From positions 36,240 through 100,239 of the forward strand of contig WRJC01000005.1 in NCBI GenBank assembly GCA_009782405.1: 64,000 nt of DNA. The letters run 5' to 3'. This document shows positions 28,246 to 37,174 of the stretch, piece after piece. A model generated the notes under the pieces. The model did no database searches, had not been told where the DNA came from, and worked only from the letters and a program-made list of their open reading frames with translations. The stretch comes from Oscillospiraceae bacterium. Its GTDB lineage: Bacteria; Bacillota_A; Clostridia; Oscillospirales; WRJC01. Every line of letters starts with the position of its first letter. Positions within the stretch are counted from its first letter, which is position 1. A program made the translations under genes and the position numbers.

Positions 28246-29493
28246 CTATTCTATGGATGTCAGGTATCTGTAGAGTATCGAAGCCACTTCAGCCCTTGTC
28301 GCCGGAGTTTGCGGATTGAAGTTTATTCCGGGTATATCCCTGAACAGACCTTGCATCGTCAGAACGTTGACCGGGTTTTTCGCCCAGGTTTCGATTTCGT
28401 CCCAGTCCGGCCATTCTCTGTCAGCTAATATGTCGTCCGGTATTTTCCCGTTTGTTTGCTGCGTCCTGTAAATGAGCGCTGCGAGCTGTTCCTTTGTCAC
28501 GGGGTCGGTCGGGCCAAAGTTTCCGTTATCATAGCCGAGAACGATGGTTTCGGCTGCGGCCCATTTCACCGCGTCGGCATACCATTGCCCCTCTTCCACG
28601 TCGCCAAAGGGATTTGGCAAATCGGAAACGTCGGGCTCACCGGCGAGCCGGTACAAAATCGTAGCTATCATTGCTCTCGAAACGCTTATATCGGGGCTAA
28701 ACAAGCCGTCTCCCATGCCTATCATCAGGCCTTCGCCGTTGACATAGATCACAGCTTCGGCAAACCAGTCGCTTCCGGAAACGTCCTCAAAGGGCGTTTG
28801 GACGTCGTCTGCTTCCGGCAGGGCTTCGTCTTCTTCCCCATCCGTCCATTTGGCATAAAGGCTCAAGTCCGAAGTTACGGCCAAATCGAAATCATATTCC
28901 GTCTCGAATTTCAAATCCAAGTACCAGCCGCCAAACTCAAAGTCCTTTTTGACGGGGTCTTCGGGTTCTTTCACCTTTCCTCCGGGAATTATATATTGGC
29001 TGCCCACAGCGCTGCCGCCCTTGGCATAAAACCTCACGGTATATACATAAACGACAGGAGCCGAAGCAGCTCCGCCCGAGCCGGAATAGCCTGCGCTTGG
29101 GGGCGGCGAAACCACGGTCAAGGTAAAGTTCTGGGAATCGGTTCCCGCGCTGTTTGCCACATTGACGACAAAAGGATAAGTTCCCGCCGCCACAGTCAAA
29201 TCCACGCTGAGCAAGCCGCTGGAGTTTCCGACCTGCACCCCGCCGGGCTGCCCCGAAAGCGACCACAAATTCGTCTCCGTCGCGGGAAGGCTTGTGCTCG
29301 TGGCCGTCGCTGTGAATTGGAATGTTCCGCCCGGGCCCAATGTGGTGGATGTCGCGCTTGTGATTTTCGGCGGGCCGACAGCTGCGGAAACCGAAAACAA
29401 GTTCGAATTCAAAGCCAAATATATTCCCAAAAACAAGCTGATCATCGCCAAGGAAATCAATATCGACAACGTTCTTTTCGATTTTATTATCAT
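28246..29493 (-). CDS. Secreted SLH protein with Ig-like and InlB-type repeat domains
   Basis: The 415-residue product has a signal segment (about 1-37), an Ig-like domain beginning GPPKITSATSTTLGPGG (about 39-130), a Listeria-Bacteroides/InlB-type repeat (about 150-215; VRFYAKGGSAVGSQ, FGGWYLDLKFETEYDF) and three SLH repeats to the end. The N-terminal region closely parallels the downstream SLH protein, so the two likely arose by duplication. Unlike its neighbour it has no acidic tail. A consensus promoter and a GGAGGATAG ribosome site precede it. Confidence 0.78.
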   Translation of the reverse strand: MIIKSKRTLSILISLAMISLFLGIYLALNSNLFSVSAAVGPPKITSATSTTLGPGGTFQFTATATSTSLPATETNLWSLSGQPGGVQVGNSSGLLSVDLTVAAGTYPFVVNVANSAGTDSQNFTLTVVSPPPSAGYSGSGGAASAPVVYVYTVRFYAKGGSAVGSQYIIPGGKVKEPEDPVKKDFEFGGWYLDLKFETEYDFDLAVTSDLSLYAKWTDGEEDEALPEADDVQTPFEDVSGSDWFAEAVIYVNGEGLMIGMGDGLFSPDISVSRAMIATILYRLAGEPDVSDLPNPFGDVEEGQWYADAVKWAAAETIVLGYDNGNFGPTDPVTKEQLAALIYRTQQTNGKIPDDILADREWPDWDEIETWAKNPVNVLTMQGLFRDIPGINFNPQTPATRAEVASILYRYLTSIE

Positions 29494-29544
29494 AAATCTA
29501 TCCTCCTTTCCATTGTGAATTTATATTGGATTTCATGTATAAGC

Positions 29545-29573
29545 ATTATATCATTCATTTTTGTGTTTGTCAA
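29545..29573 (-). promoter_or_regulatory. SigA-type promoter of the SLH gene pair
   Basis: Minus-strand TTGACA (29568-29573) and TATAAT (29545-29550), spacer 17 bp, about 50 bp upstream of the start. Confidence 0.82.
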
Positions 29574-29624
29574 GAATTTTCAACATTTATTTTGCAGCTT
29601 GCAAAAAAAATTTTGAAAAGAGGC

Positions 29625-29659
29625 AAAAAGAACCGCCCCTACCGGGGCGGCTCTTTTTG
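29625..29659. terminator. Bidirectional-type terminator after the large SLH surface-protein gene
   Basis: A CCGCCCC/GGGGCGG stem with a TACC loop (29633-29650) is flanked by AAAAAG and CTTTTT, so both strands end in T-rich runs. It lies about 40 bp past the stop of the large surface protein and insulates it from the SLH pair. Confidence 0.85.
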
Positions 29660-29700
29660 CTTTGTTTATTACAACGCTTTAATGCGTCATAGCCTCGGGA

Positions 29701-32700
29701 TTAGTCTCTCCAACCAAACGGGTTGTTGCGGGTCTTGGTGGGAGTGGCAGCAGCTGCATTCGCGCCTGCCCAACCGGCAGAGGTGGTATCCGCTTCGGTG
29801 ATTCCTCTGAGGTCTATCAGCATGGTCGCAAACACCACTGCTTCATCAGCTGTTCCGTTTCCGGCTGTATAAGCGAATATGTATATTTTGCCTTTCGCAT
29901 CCAATATCTTCTGATATTCGGTCTGGGTGATGGGTATGAACTGCTCTTTGACGTTTGCGTCAGCCGCCGTCGGCCTGCCGTCCGTGTTCAAAATGGTTTC
30001 GCCCTTGTCATCAGTATACGCTACGACGACTTTGAACAAATTCTTGTCGAACGCGAAGGAGTTGGTGGCCGCCAGAGCGTCGCCGAACGTCGGGCCAACG
30101 AGCTCGAAGCCGAAGTTCGCGGAATAGCTCAACGGGAGGTCGCCTTTCGCTTGCAAGTTTGCACCGGCAGAGCGGTTTATGCTCGTGGGGGTCGCAAAGA
30201 AAGCGTCGAACTTGTTGTTGGCCGTTTTTATGTCCACGCCATTTAAGTCAAGGCTGTAGTCAACCGTTTTCACGACGGTGTATTCGGTACCGTCAAAAGA
30301 GGTCACTTTTTCGCTGGTCAATTCTACGAGCCTGCCCCTCTGTATGTCCGCGGGGGTCTTGGAGGCGATATTGACATCTTTGCCATCGGCCAATTTGGCT
30401 GTGCCGTAATTGTATCCGCCGGAGGTGAGGCCTGCATCGTGGGTCAATACCATAGCGTAATTATCGACCGATGCAACAGGTCCGCTAAGTATTCCGGTCG
30501 CTTTGACGTACACGAATCTCGCATAACCGGTCGCAGGGGCACCGACTCCTACCGCCACGATCTCAGTGGCGCGGCCTGCCTTGATGATATCATCCCTGAG
30601 ATATTTGAGGCCGGCTGCATTGCCTGTGTAGCGCACGGCTCCATCGGCGACGCCGCTGCTCGTTTGCACTTGGCCGTATATCACTATGTTTGTCCTGGTA
30701 TCGATACGTGCCGAAATATTGCCGGTTGTGGTGGGCGTTCCCCATATCTGGGGTAGGGCGCTGATGAGGTTCGTATTCGCGTTGATATCGGTTACTAAAG
30801 CAGGAGCCCTGAAACCCGCGTATTCTTTGTCTTTGACGTGGGTGATGAAGTTTTCATCGCCTTTGGTTGCCACATCGTAATAATCGTTGCCAACATTGAC
30901 AAGCCTCACGGGCGTGCCTTTTGCCAGCGTCGTCACATCATCATCTTCTCCGTCTATCATGTGTATTACGATCCATTCTTGTTTGCCTGTCTGGGCATTC
31001 AACACATATGCCCTGTAGCCCTGGCCTATTCTCGCCTGGGTGTCTTTATCCCTCAAAGTGATTTCTCTTGTCAGAGACATCGAAAGGATGACGACATACT
31101 GGGATGTCTGATATTCATCCGGCCCGTCGCTCGTCCTGCGCGCCAAGAGGGCTGCGTCTCCGTCGTAATAGATCGTGTAAACGCCTTTGCCGTCCGGGTT
31201 TACGTTATTTGCATCGGGCCATGCGCCCAAGGCTTTCGGGTCTCCGCTGTTGAAGTAAACCTGTTTGTTGTTTCCGGTCGCCAATTTGAAATTGACAACT
31301 TTGGCGGTCATGTTGGCCGCAACGGGTATGGCGCCCGCATCTTCGTCGAGTTCGGCGTAGATGTCGAGGTTTGCGCCGTAGTAGGTGTAGAGATAGCCTT
31401 TGTTGAGGACGAGTTCTTTGATGTCTTCGTCGACGAAGTTGGCCGCGTGCTCTACCTTTTTGTCTCCGGGCCTCGTGACGTCATTGGTCACGACCGCCGT
31501 CGTAAAGAACTTGTTGTTGTCGCGCCCGGCATCCTGGAAATACACGCCGACTTTGTAGGGCCTGAATATATAGAAGTATTCGGGGGTCCCGTCGCTGTAG
31601 TCTCCGTTGTAGACGAGCTCGAGTTTGTAGTTTGTCTTGTTTGCCGCTTTCTGGGCGAAATATTTCGTATCTTCGAAAGCCCTGATCTGCGCGGCAGAAA
31701 GCAGGGAAGCCGCATTGTACTCTATGAGGTCTTCATTGTACTTTTTGACGGCGGCATCATAGATTTCTTTTTCCGCAGCATACCTTTGCTGGTCTATCAG
31801 CAGAAGGTTGGCGTTCGTCTGGGTATAATCCACGGGTGTCGGAGCCGTCGGAGCCACGGGAGCCGTCAAGGCAGCCGCCCCTTTGTTGGTTCCTATGATT
31901 CCCGAGAGAACGGCGTCGCCGTTGAATGTGTAGAGGTTCGGAACGTACGCGTTGAAGAAATCTTCCCTGTTCAAGGCGAGGTCTTCTATAGCCGGGAAGG
32001 GTACGTTCAGGCTGTCGGTGATTCCGCTGTCGCCGGTGTTGAACGCGCCGTCGACTTCCTCTATGTCGATATCGATTTTGCTGCCGTATACTATCGTGGG
32101 TATATTGATGTTGAATTCGGCGTTCACCCTTTTGTCTTCGTAAACGGTGACTTTGAGGCCGAGCAGTTCAAGAGGATCGGCTTTGTAGTCGCCAAGGCCG
32201 AGTTTGTCCATGGTGGTGATTATCCTGGCCGAACCGTCCTGGGGAGATACGCATATGTCCCTGTAAACCTGGAACTGGGTGTTTGCGGACGCCAATCCGC
32301 CGCCTATAAGGTTCACATTGTTGCCGTAGGCATCCAAAACGTCGAGGCTGGCCGACCAATTCGGTACGGCGGTGACATAGCCGATTGTCCTTTTGATGCC
32401 GAAAGTCGCGAGGATCGGGTGAGCTATACGAACTGAGTCCCATTCGCCTTTTGCGCCGTTGTAGACCATTTCGAGCTCATACCTTTCGCTGAGCAGGAAG
32501 TTCCAGAGCAGCATCGCCATCTGCGCCCTTGTGATGGGCGTGTTGAGCGCGACGGTGTTCATCGGGAAATCGGCGTATTCGCCGATCAGCCTTGTTTCCC
32601 TGTCGGCCGCTTTGGTCATGAAGCCCGTCGGATAGACGAGGCCCGTGTAACCCAGCGCGCGGGTGAGCATTGTGACCGCTTCTGCGAAAGTGATGTTGCC

Positions 32701-33159
32701 AAGCGGGTCAAAGACTGTGTTTTCTTCGTCTCTGCCGAGGATGTAGCCTTCACCGTAGCAATGGTCGATGGCCAAGGTGTAGGTTTTGTCCACCAAGTCT
32801 TTGAATTTGGTGTTGGTTTTCATTTCCGAGTTGGGGTCGACTACGAACATGCCGGGGAGCGCGGTCGCGATTCTCGCAGTGAAGAGAGCGAACTGCTGAC
32901 GGGTCACGAGCGATTCTCCGTCAAAAGTGTACTCGGTGACTTTGCCTTCGTCGTCCGTGACGTTCGACACGCCGGCGACAACTCCGAGCTGCTGGAGAAC
33001 GTCGATCGCGTAAGCGAGGGTGAGTTTGGTCAAGGCGCCCTTGTTGGCGTACTTGTCCGCATCTGTCAGCTTCGCTGCCGAGGCGACGCTCATTACCGCA
33101 CCGCTGAACGCCATTACGACGACCAGCACGAGCGCGATAAATCTCTTGTGAGTTCTCAT
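29701..33159 (-). CDS. Large SLH-domain surface (S-layer-like) protein
   Basis: The 1152-residue product starts at MRTHKRF, with AGGAGG 10 bp upstream and a signal peptide (about 1-28, ending ASA); the open frame continues far upstream but that part overlaps the pseudouridine synthase. Three SLH repeats occupy about 30-225 (YTLAIDHCYGEGYILG, ITFAEAVTMLTRALGY, ITRAQMAMLLWNFLL). The remaining 900 residues are rich in Val, Ala, Asp and Tyr, poor in Cys, and carry no domain I recognise; they may form the lattice part. The strong ribosome site, own promoter and own terminator fit a highly expressed S-layer-type protein. Confidence 0.8.
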   Translation of the reverse strand: MRTHKRFIALVLVVVMAFSGAVMSVASAAKLTDADKYANKGALTKLTLAYAIDVLQQLGVVAGVSNVTDDEGKVTEYTFDGESLVTRQQFALFTARIATALPGMFVVDPNSEMKTNTKFKDLVDKTYTLAIDHCYGEGYILGRDEENTVFDPLGNITFAEAVTMLTRALGYTGLVYPTGFMTKAADRETRLIGEYADFPMNTVALNTPITRAQMAMLLWNFLLSERYELEMVYNGAKGEWDSVRIAHPILATFGIKRTIGYVTAVPNWSASLDVLDAYGNNVNLIGGGLASANTQFQVYRDICVSPQDGSARIITTMDKLGLGDYKADPLELLGLKVTVYEDKRVNAEFNINIPTIVYGSKIDIDIEEVDGAFNTGDSGITDSLNVPFPAIEDLALNREDFFNAYVPNLYTFNGDAVLSGIIGTNKGAAALTAPVAPTAPTPVDYTQTNANLLLIDQQRYAAEKEIYDAAVKKYNEDLIEYNAASLLSAAQIRAFEDTKYFAQKAANKTNYKLELVYNGDYSDGTPEYFYIFRPYKVGVYFQDAGRDNNKFFTTAVVTNDVTRPGDKKVEHAANFVDEDIKELVLNKGYLYTYYGANLDIYAELDEDAGAIPVAANMTAKVVNFKLATGNNKQVYFNSGDPKALGAWPDANNVNPDGKGVYTIYYDGDAALLARRTSDGPDEYQTSQYVVILSMSLTREITLRDKDTQARIGQGYRAYVLNAQTGKQEWIVIHMIDGEDDDVTTLAKGTPVRLVNVGNDYYDVATKGDENFITHVKDKEYAGFRAPALVTDINANTNLISALPQIWGTPTTTGNISARIDTRTNIVIYGQVQTSSGVADGAVRYTGNAAGLKYLRDDIIKAGRATEIVAVGVGAPATGYARFVYVKATGILSGPVASVDNYAMVLTHDAGLTSGGYNYGTAKLADGKDVNIASKTPADIQRGRLVELTSEKVTSFDGTEYTVVKTVDYSLDLNGVDIKTANNKFDAFFATPTSINRSAGANLQAKGDLPLSYSANFGFELVGPTFGDALAATNSFAFDKNLFKVVVAYTDDKGETILNTDGRPTAADANVKEQFIPITQTEYQKILDAKGKIYIFAYTAGNGTADEAVVFATMLIDLRGITEADTTSAGWAGANAAAATPTKTRNNPFGWRD

Positions 33160-33228
33160 GTGGGGTTTTCCTCCTTTTAAAATAAATAAAATAAATTTTT
33201 CGAGATGATACCCTTCATCCTGCCACCC

Positions 33229-33257
33229 ATGATACCACCGCGCAAAAATTTTTTCAA
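33229..33257 (-). promoter_or_regulatory. Promoter of the large SLH surface-protein gene
   Basis: Minus-strand TTGAAA (33252-33257) and TATCAT (33229-33234), spacer 17 bp. The -10 region is part of a direct repeat GGTATCAT whose second copy lies about 23 bp downstream (RC of 33206-33213), giving a leader of about 60 bases. Confidence 0.6.
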
Positions 33258-33311
33258 CGGAATTTTTTTTTTGTAACCGAGTTGTAACATTATCGCCATT
33301 ATCGCCAAAAC

Positions 33312-34253
33312 TTAATGAAATAAATCGAGTACTTTCATAAAATATCCCGGAAGTTCGGATTCCACGAATATCTCCTCCCCCGATATGGGGTGGGTGAATC
33401 TTATCGACTTCGAATGAAGGCACTGCCCGGCCAAAAATGCGAAATTTTTGTTGACGTCCGCCCTGCCGTAGAGCGCGTCGCCGATTACGGGGTGGCCGAG
33501 GTGCGCCATATGCGCCCTTATCTGGTGGGTCCGCCCCGTTTCGAGCTGCAGCTTTATATGCGTGTAGGCGCCGTTTTTGAACCGGTGCCTGCCCAAAACC
33601 TCGTAATGGGTGACCGCCTCCCTTATTTTCCTCCCCGGGTCGGCTGCCCTGTACGCCGCGACTTTCCTGAAATCCTTTTTGCTGCGGCCCAGCGGCAAGC
33701 TGACCGTGCCCGAATCGTCTTTGATGCTGCCGAAGACGACCGCGTTGTATACGCGCTCGACTGTGTGCGCCTTTATTTGCTTTGCCAGCCCCAGGTGCGC
33801 TTTGTCGCTTTTGGCCGCGATCATGACCCCCGACGTGTTTTTGTCCAGCCTGTGCACGATCCCCGGCCTGATTTCGCCGTTTATGCCGGAAAGCGAGCCT
33901 TTGCAATGGTACAGCAGCGCATTCACGAGCGTGCCTTCATAGCTTGCCTGCGAGGGGTGGGCGGCTATGCCCTGGGCTTTGTTTATCACGATCAAATCCC
34001 CGTCTTCGTACAAAACCTCCAAATTCAAGTTTTGCGGCGCGATATTGGTCTGCTTTGGCTCGGCCTCCGGCGCTTCGACGGCGTCGCCGGCTTTGATCCG
34101 GTAGTTTTTTTCCTTTTTTGCGCCGTTCACCAAAATTCCGCCGTTTGCAATCATCTTTTGAACGGCGGAACGTGTCAGGCCAAATTTTTCGGATGCGAAA
34201 GAATCTATGCGTTTGCCCCCGTCTTCCCCGGCGGCGGATATGCTGCGTTTCAC
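33312..34253 (-). CDS. rluD: RluA/RluD-family 23S rRNA pseudouridine synthase
   Basis: The 313-residue product has an N-terminal S4 domain (about 12-75; KRIDSFASEKFGLTRSAVQK) and the RluA catalytic domain with the active-site motif HRLDKNTSGVM (about 140), where Asp is the catalytic residue, and GRTHQIRAHMAHLGHPVIGD near 245-265. GTG 34253 overlaps the lspA stop (GTGA), so translation is coupled. Pairing of lspA with an RluA-type gene is common in Firmicutes. Which 23S or tRNA site is modified cannot be told. Confidence 0.9.
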   Translation of the reverse strand: MKRSISAAGEDGGKRIDSFASEKFGLTRSAVQKMIANGGILVNGAKKEKNYRIKAGDAVEAPEAEPKQTNIAPQNLNLEVLYEDGDLIVINKAQGIAAHPSQASYEGTLVNALLYHCKGSLSGINGEIRPGIVHRLDKNTSGVMIAAKSDKAHLGLAKQIKAHTVERVYNAVVFGSIKDDSGTVSLPLGRSKKDFRKVAAYRAADPGRKIREAVTHYEVLGRHRFKNGAYTHIKLQLETGRTHQIRAHMAHLGHPVIGDALYGRADVNKNFAFLAGQCLHSKSIRFTHPISGEEIFVESELPGYFMKVLDLFH

Positions 34254-34756
34254 GATGCGCTTTCCCCGTCCTTTTTCAGTTTGTATTTTCCCATGAGCAT
34301 AAAAATCCCGAACAGCGCCGAACCGATGCAGATGAAGGAATCGGCGACGTTGAAAGTGGCGAAATCCACAAAAGCGAATTCGATGAAATCCACCACGGCT
34401 TTCGTTCCGGGCTCGGCCACGCTCCCATTTGCGAACCTGTCGATCATGTTGCCGATCCCGCCGCCGAGCATGAGGGCGAGGGCGATGTTTATGTGCCGGT
34501 TTTCTTTTCTGAGTTTTCTGTCGCTGAGGTAAACCATGGCAGCCGCCATGAAAACAAGCGCCACGCTCGACAATATCATGAAAACCCATCTCTGGTCTTT
34601 CAGTATGCCGAAGCTCGCGCCCCTGTTTTCTATATAGTGAATATCAAAAATCTTCATGAAATTGAAAGATTCGCCCAGCCGCATATTGGCCTTTACGATG
34701 TGCTTGGAAATCTGGTCCAATGCCACAACTGCCGCAGCTATCAAAAAAGCCGTCAT
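34250..34756 (-). CDS. lspA: Lipoprotein signal peptidase
   Basis: The 168-residue, four-helix membrane aspartyl protease (signal peptidase II) cleaves prolipoproteins. It has ALDQISKHIVKANM near the start, YIENRGASFG, the first catalytic Asp in GGGIGNMIDRF, and the second in FNVADSFICIG. ATG 34756 was chosen by family length and a GAGGGGAC site; the open frame upstream overlaps divIVA. Its substrates here would include the lipoproteins at 3762 and 43664. Confidence 0.92.
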   Translation of the reverse strand: MTAFLIAAAVVALDQISKHIVKANMRLGESFNFMKIFDIHYIENRGASFGILKDQRWVFMILSSVALVFMAAAMVYLSDRKLRKENRHINIALALMLGGGIGNMIDRFANGSVAEPGTKAVVDFIEFAFVDFATFNVADSFICIGSALFGIFMLMGKYKLKKDGESAS

Positions 34757-34802
34757 CAAGCAAAAACGTCCCCTCAAATTTAATGCGCATACGCGCTTTC
34801 GG

Positions 34803-36086
34803 TCACTCGTCGTCGTCCAAGTCCTCGAAAATATCGTCCATAGAATCGGAATCGGAGTCGGAATCGGAATATCCGGAATCTTCTTCGTCGTCAATTTCTT
34901 CCTCGCGTTTTTTCGCCCCTTTTGGCTGCTTCTTTTTGAAAAGCCCGAAAAATCCCTTTGATTTGGCGGCGGGAGCAAGGGAATCGTCGCCGGCATCCCC
35001 GTCTTCGTATTCGTACCCGTTGCTTCCTCCTCCGCCGTAATTGCCGTACGGCCCATCCTCCTCCGCGCCGCCGTTTCCGTATACGTAATCGTCGCTGTCG
35101 TAAGTGGCCAGGGGTTTTTCCGCAAATTCGTCTTCGTTCCCGCCCTCTCCTTCGCCGTAATCATTTTGCCGCCCGTAGGGACCCTCCTCGAATTCGCCGC
35201 TTTGCGGGGGCGGGTTTTTGTCGAATATCTTGACGTCTTCGTCGCGCCCGTCCTCTTCAAAGCCCTCGTATGAATCGTCTGCCGGCTCTTCCGGCGCCGG
35301 GTTTTCAAATGGCCTGCTTTGTTTTTGCGGCTCTTCCATCTTTGCCTCGGAAATGACCTTTTGGCTCGCCCGGAGCGCTTCCAGCTCCTCTTCGAAATCG
35401 TACCCTTCGCCCGTGTTTTTTTTCGCGATTTCGACGGCGTCGCTTCTTATGTCCCGCATGACCGATTCAAACAGCCCGGACTCGGTCAATTTTTCGAGCT
35501 CGACATTCGGGATGGATGTGTTTTCGGCGAGCAGGTTCAGATGGTTTTTGTACATGGACAACAGTTTGGAATTGAATTCTTCCGATATGTTTTTTATCTT
35601 GGCGATGTTTTCGCTTTGGAGCGATATTTCCTTTTTGAAATCCCCCAAAAGTTTCGTGCACCTCGTCCTTGCGGACAAAAGCAGGGCGTCCGACTTTTCC
35701 TGGGTCGATTCGATCAGCATGGCGGCCTTCTGCTCTATCCGGGCGAGCGCGGTTTGCGCGTCTTCTTTGGCTTCGCCTATGATGTGCTCGGCAGTCTCGC
35801 CGGCTTTCAATATGATGTTTTTCGCCTCTTCCTCCGCTTCGGCCGTGAGGCGGTCGCAATTTTTCTGAGTCGATATCGAAAGCCTTCGTATGATATCTTC
35901 CTCCTGCTGTATTTCGCTTATGCGCGAAGAAACGACCCGGAGTTTTTTGTCGTACTTGGCGCACTGGGCGAAAATTTCGGAATATTTTTCTACGATGAAA
36001 TCCATATACTCATCGACTTCCGCGACATCGTAGCCTTTTGCCGTACGGGAAAACGATCTGTTTTTCAGTTCCTGTGGAGGAATCAT
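34803..36086 (-). CDS. divIVA: DivIVA-domain coiled-coil protein with acidic tail
   Basis: The 427-residue product begins with the membrane-curvature-binding DivIVA motif (PPQELKNRSFSRTAKGYDV, then EVDEYMDFI), followed by a coiled coil to about residue 190. A long disordered region rich in Glu, Asp, Gly, Tyr and Asn follows and ends in a run of Ser/Asp repeats. It is much longer than the B. subtilis protein; the extra part lacks a known fold. It lies in the usual position between yggT and lspA and probably recruits partners to septa or poles. Confidence 0.85.
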   Translation of the reverse strand: MIPPQELKNRSFSRTAKGYDVAEVDEYMDFIVEKYSEIFAQCAKYDKKLRVVSSRISEIQQEEDIIRRLSISTQKNCDRLTAEAEEEAKNIILKAGETAEHIIGEAKEDAQTALARIEQKAAMLIESTQEKSDALLLSARTRCTKLLGDFKKEISLQSENIAKIKNISEEFNSKLLSMYKNHLNLLAENTSIPNVELEKLTESGLFESVMRDIRSDAVEIAKKNTGEGYDFEEELEALRASQKVISEAKMEEPQKQSRPFENPAPEEPADDSYEGFEEDGRDEDVKIFDKNPPPQSGEFEEGPYGRQNDYGEGEGGNEDEFAEKPLATYDSDDYVYGNGGAEEDGPYGNYGGGGSNGYEYEDGDAGDDSLAPAAKSKGFFGLFKKKQPKGAKKREEEIDDEEDSGYSDSDSDSDSMDDIFEDLDDDE

Positions 36087-36178
36087 TGCTTTTCACCCCT
36101 AAAATTCCTAAATTTTAATCGATTGGCGTGAGCCGCATATGCGGACAACCCTTGCGGTTGGCCCTACACCGTTCACAT

Positions 36179-36448
36179 TTATCCTAATAAAGTGGTGCAT
36201 ACCATCAAAACGATCATGGCGACCAAAAACGACATGTCGATGGGCATGTTGGCGAAAAATTCGATTTTGTTCAGCAGCTGGCGTATCGGATATACGAGCG
36301 GCTCGGTCGCCATGAACAAAAATTGCGCGAGCTTGTTGTCTTCGTCGGGCGAAAACCAACTCATGACGGCTCTGCCGAACATGAGAAATTGCAGCGCGTA
36401 CAGAAGCGCGACAACCGAATTCGCCACGATATGTATGATATTGTTCAA
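36179..36448 (-). CDS. ylmG: YggT-family membrane protein
   Basis: This 89-residue integral membrane protein has two hydrophobic segments and the family features RAVMSWFSPDEDN and TEPLVYPIRQLL. YggT/YlmG proteins sit in the division cluster of Gram-positive bacteria and plastids, with a role in nucleoid or septum organisation that is not defined. An inverted-repeat element separates it from sepF. Confidence 0.85.
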   Translation of the reverse strand: MNNIIHIVANSVVALLYALQFLMFGRAVMSWFSPDEDNKLAQFLFMATEPLVYPIRQLLNKIEFFANMPIDMSFLVAMIVLMVCTTLLG

Positions 36449-36464
36449 ATCAAATCACCCCATA

Positions 36465-36530
36465 CGAGTTATCAGTTTTCAGCGGAACGAGTTGTCAGCC
36501 AATAACTGAAAACTGTGAACTGATAACTAA
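36465..36530. repeat. Dispersed inverted repeat, copy A
   Basis: A 66-bp intergenic palindromic element between yggT and sepF: AGTTATCAGTTTTCAG on the left and CTGAAAACTG with ACTGATAACT on the right, around a core GCGGAACGAGTTGTCAG. The core and arms recur at 40134-40218. Confidence 0.7.
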
Positions 36531-36536
36531 TTCCCG

Positions 36537-37124
36537 TCAATATATGCCTTCGTTGCTGTCGCTGTCCCTTCGGGTTTCCTCTTTCAGTTGCTTCTCGGTT
36601 ATCATTATGTTGTTTGGCGCTATCACGAACGTCTTCTCCGAAACTTTTTTAACCTGGCCCTGGATCGCATATGCGACCCCGTTCAGATAATCCAATAGGC
36701 GCCTCGCGGTTTCCTTGTTGGTTTCCTCCAGGTTGAGTATGACCGTCCTCCTGTTGATCACGTGGTCGGCGATCTGGTTTGGGTTGGCGTAATCCTCGGG
36801 CTTGACGAGTTTGACCTCGGCTGAATACTGCATGCTGTTGCCCGCCGCGATGGTGATCGCCCCGCCGCCGGCTGCCGGCGGGGAGGGGTTTGGCTGGTAA
36901 GGGGGCTGCTGCTGGGCCTGGGGCGGCGATCCCGGGTTTTGGCCCTGGTTTCCGTAGGGAGAATATCCCCCGTTGCTTTGCTGCATAAAATCGCTTATGT
37001 CCCCGGCGTTGTTTCCGAAACTGCCCTCATTGCCCCCGTAAATTTCGTCGTCGTTGAAAACGTCGTCAAAAGGTTCTTCTTCATCTGGGTTTATTCCGTT
37101 CAAAAACTTTTTGAAAATGCTCAT
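36537..37124 (-). CDS. sepF: Cell division protein SepF
   Basis: The 195-residue protein starts with the amphipathic membrane-anchor helix MSIFKKFLNGI, continues with a Pro/Gln/Asn-rich disordered linker (about 40-100), and ends in the SepF domain (about 105-185; VKPEDYANPNQIADHVINRR, then TVILNLEETNKETARRLLDY and AYAIQGQVKKVSEKTFVIAP). In the family it bundles FtsZ filaments and tethers them to the membrane. ATG 37124 was chosen because of the GGGAGG site and the anchor helix; the open frame starts further upstream. Confidence 0.93.
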   Translation of the reverse strand: MSIFKKFLNGINPDEEEPFDDVFNDDEIYGGNEGSFGNNAGDISDFMQQSNGGYSPYGNQGQNPGSPPQAQQQPPYQPNPSPPAAGGGAITIAAGNSMQYSAEVKLVKPEDYANPNQIADHVINRRTVILNLEETNKETARRLLDYLNGVAYAIQGQVKKVSEKTFVIAPNNIMITEKQLKEETRRDSDSNEGIY

Positions 37125-37174
37125 TGCAAAACCTCCCGTATAATTTTTCACGCGCAAATCCGTAAAATGTATAT

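Noticed and set aside
30838..32436. Long plus-strand open frame of 532 codons
   Set aside because: It is a mirror of the large SLH surface-protein gene, with no ribosome site and no recognisable family.
29701..33906. 1401-codon open frame beginning at 33906
   Set aside because: The first 249 codons overlap the pseudouridine synthase gene; the signal peptide and AGGAGG place the true start at 33159.
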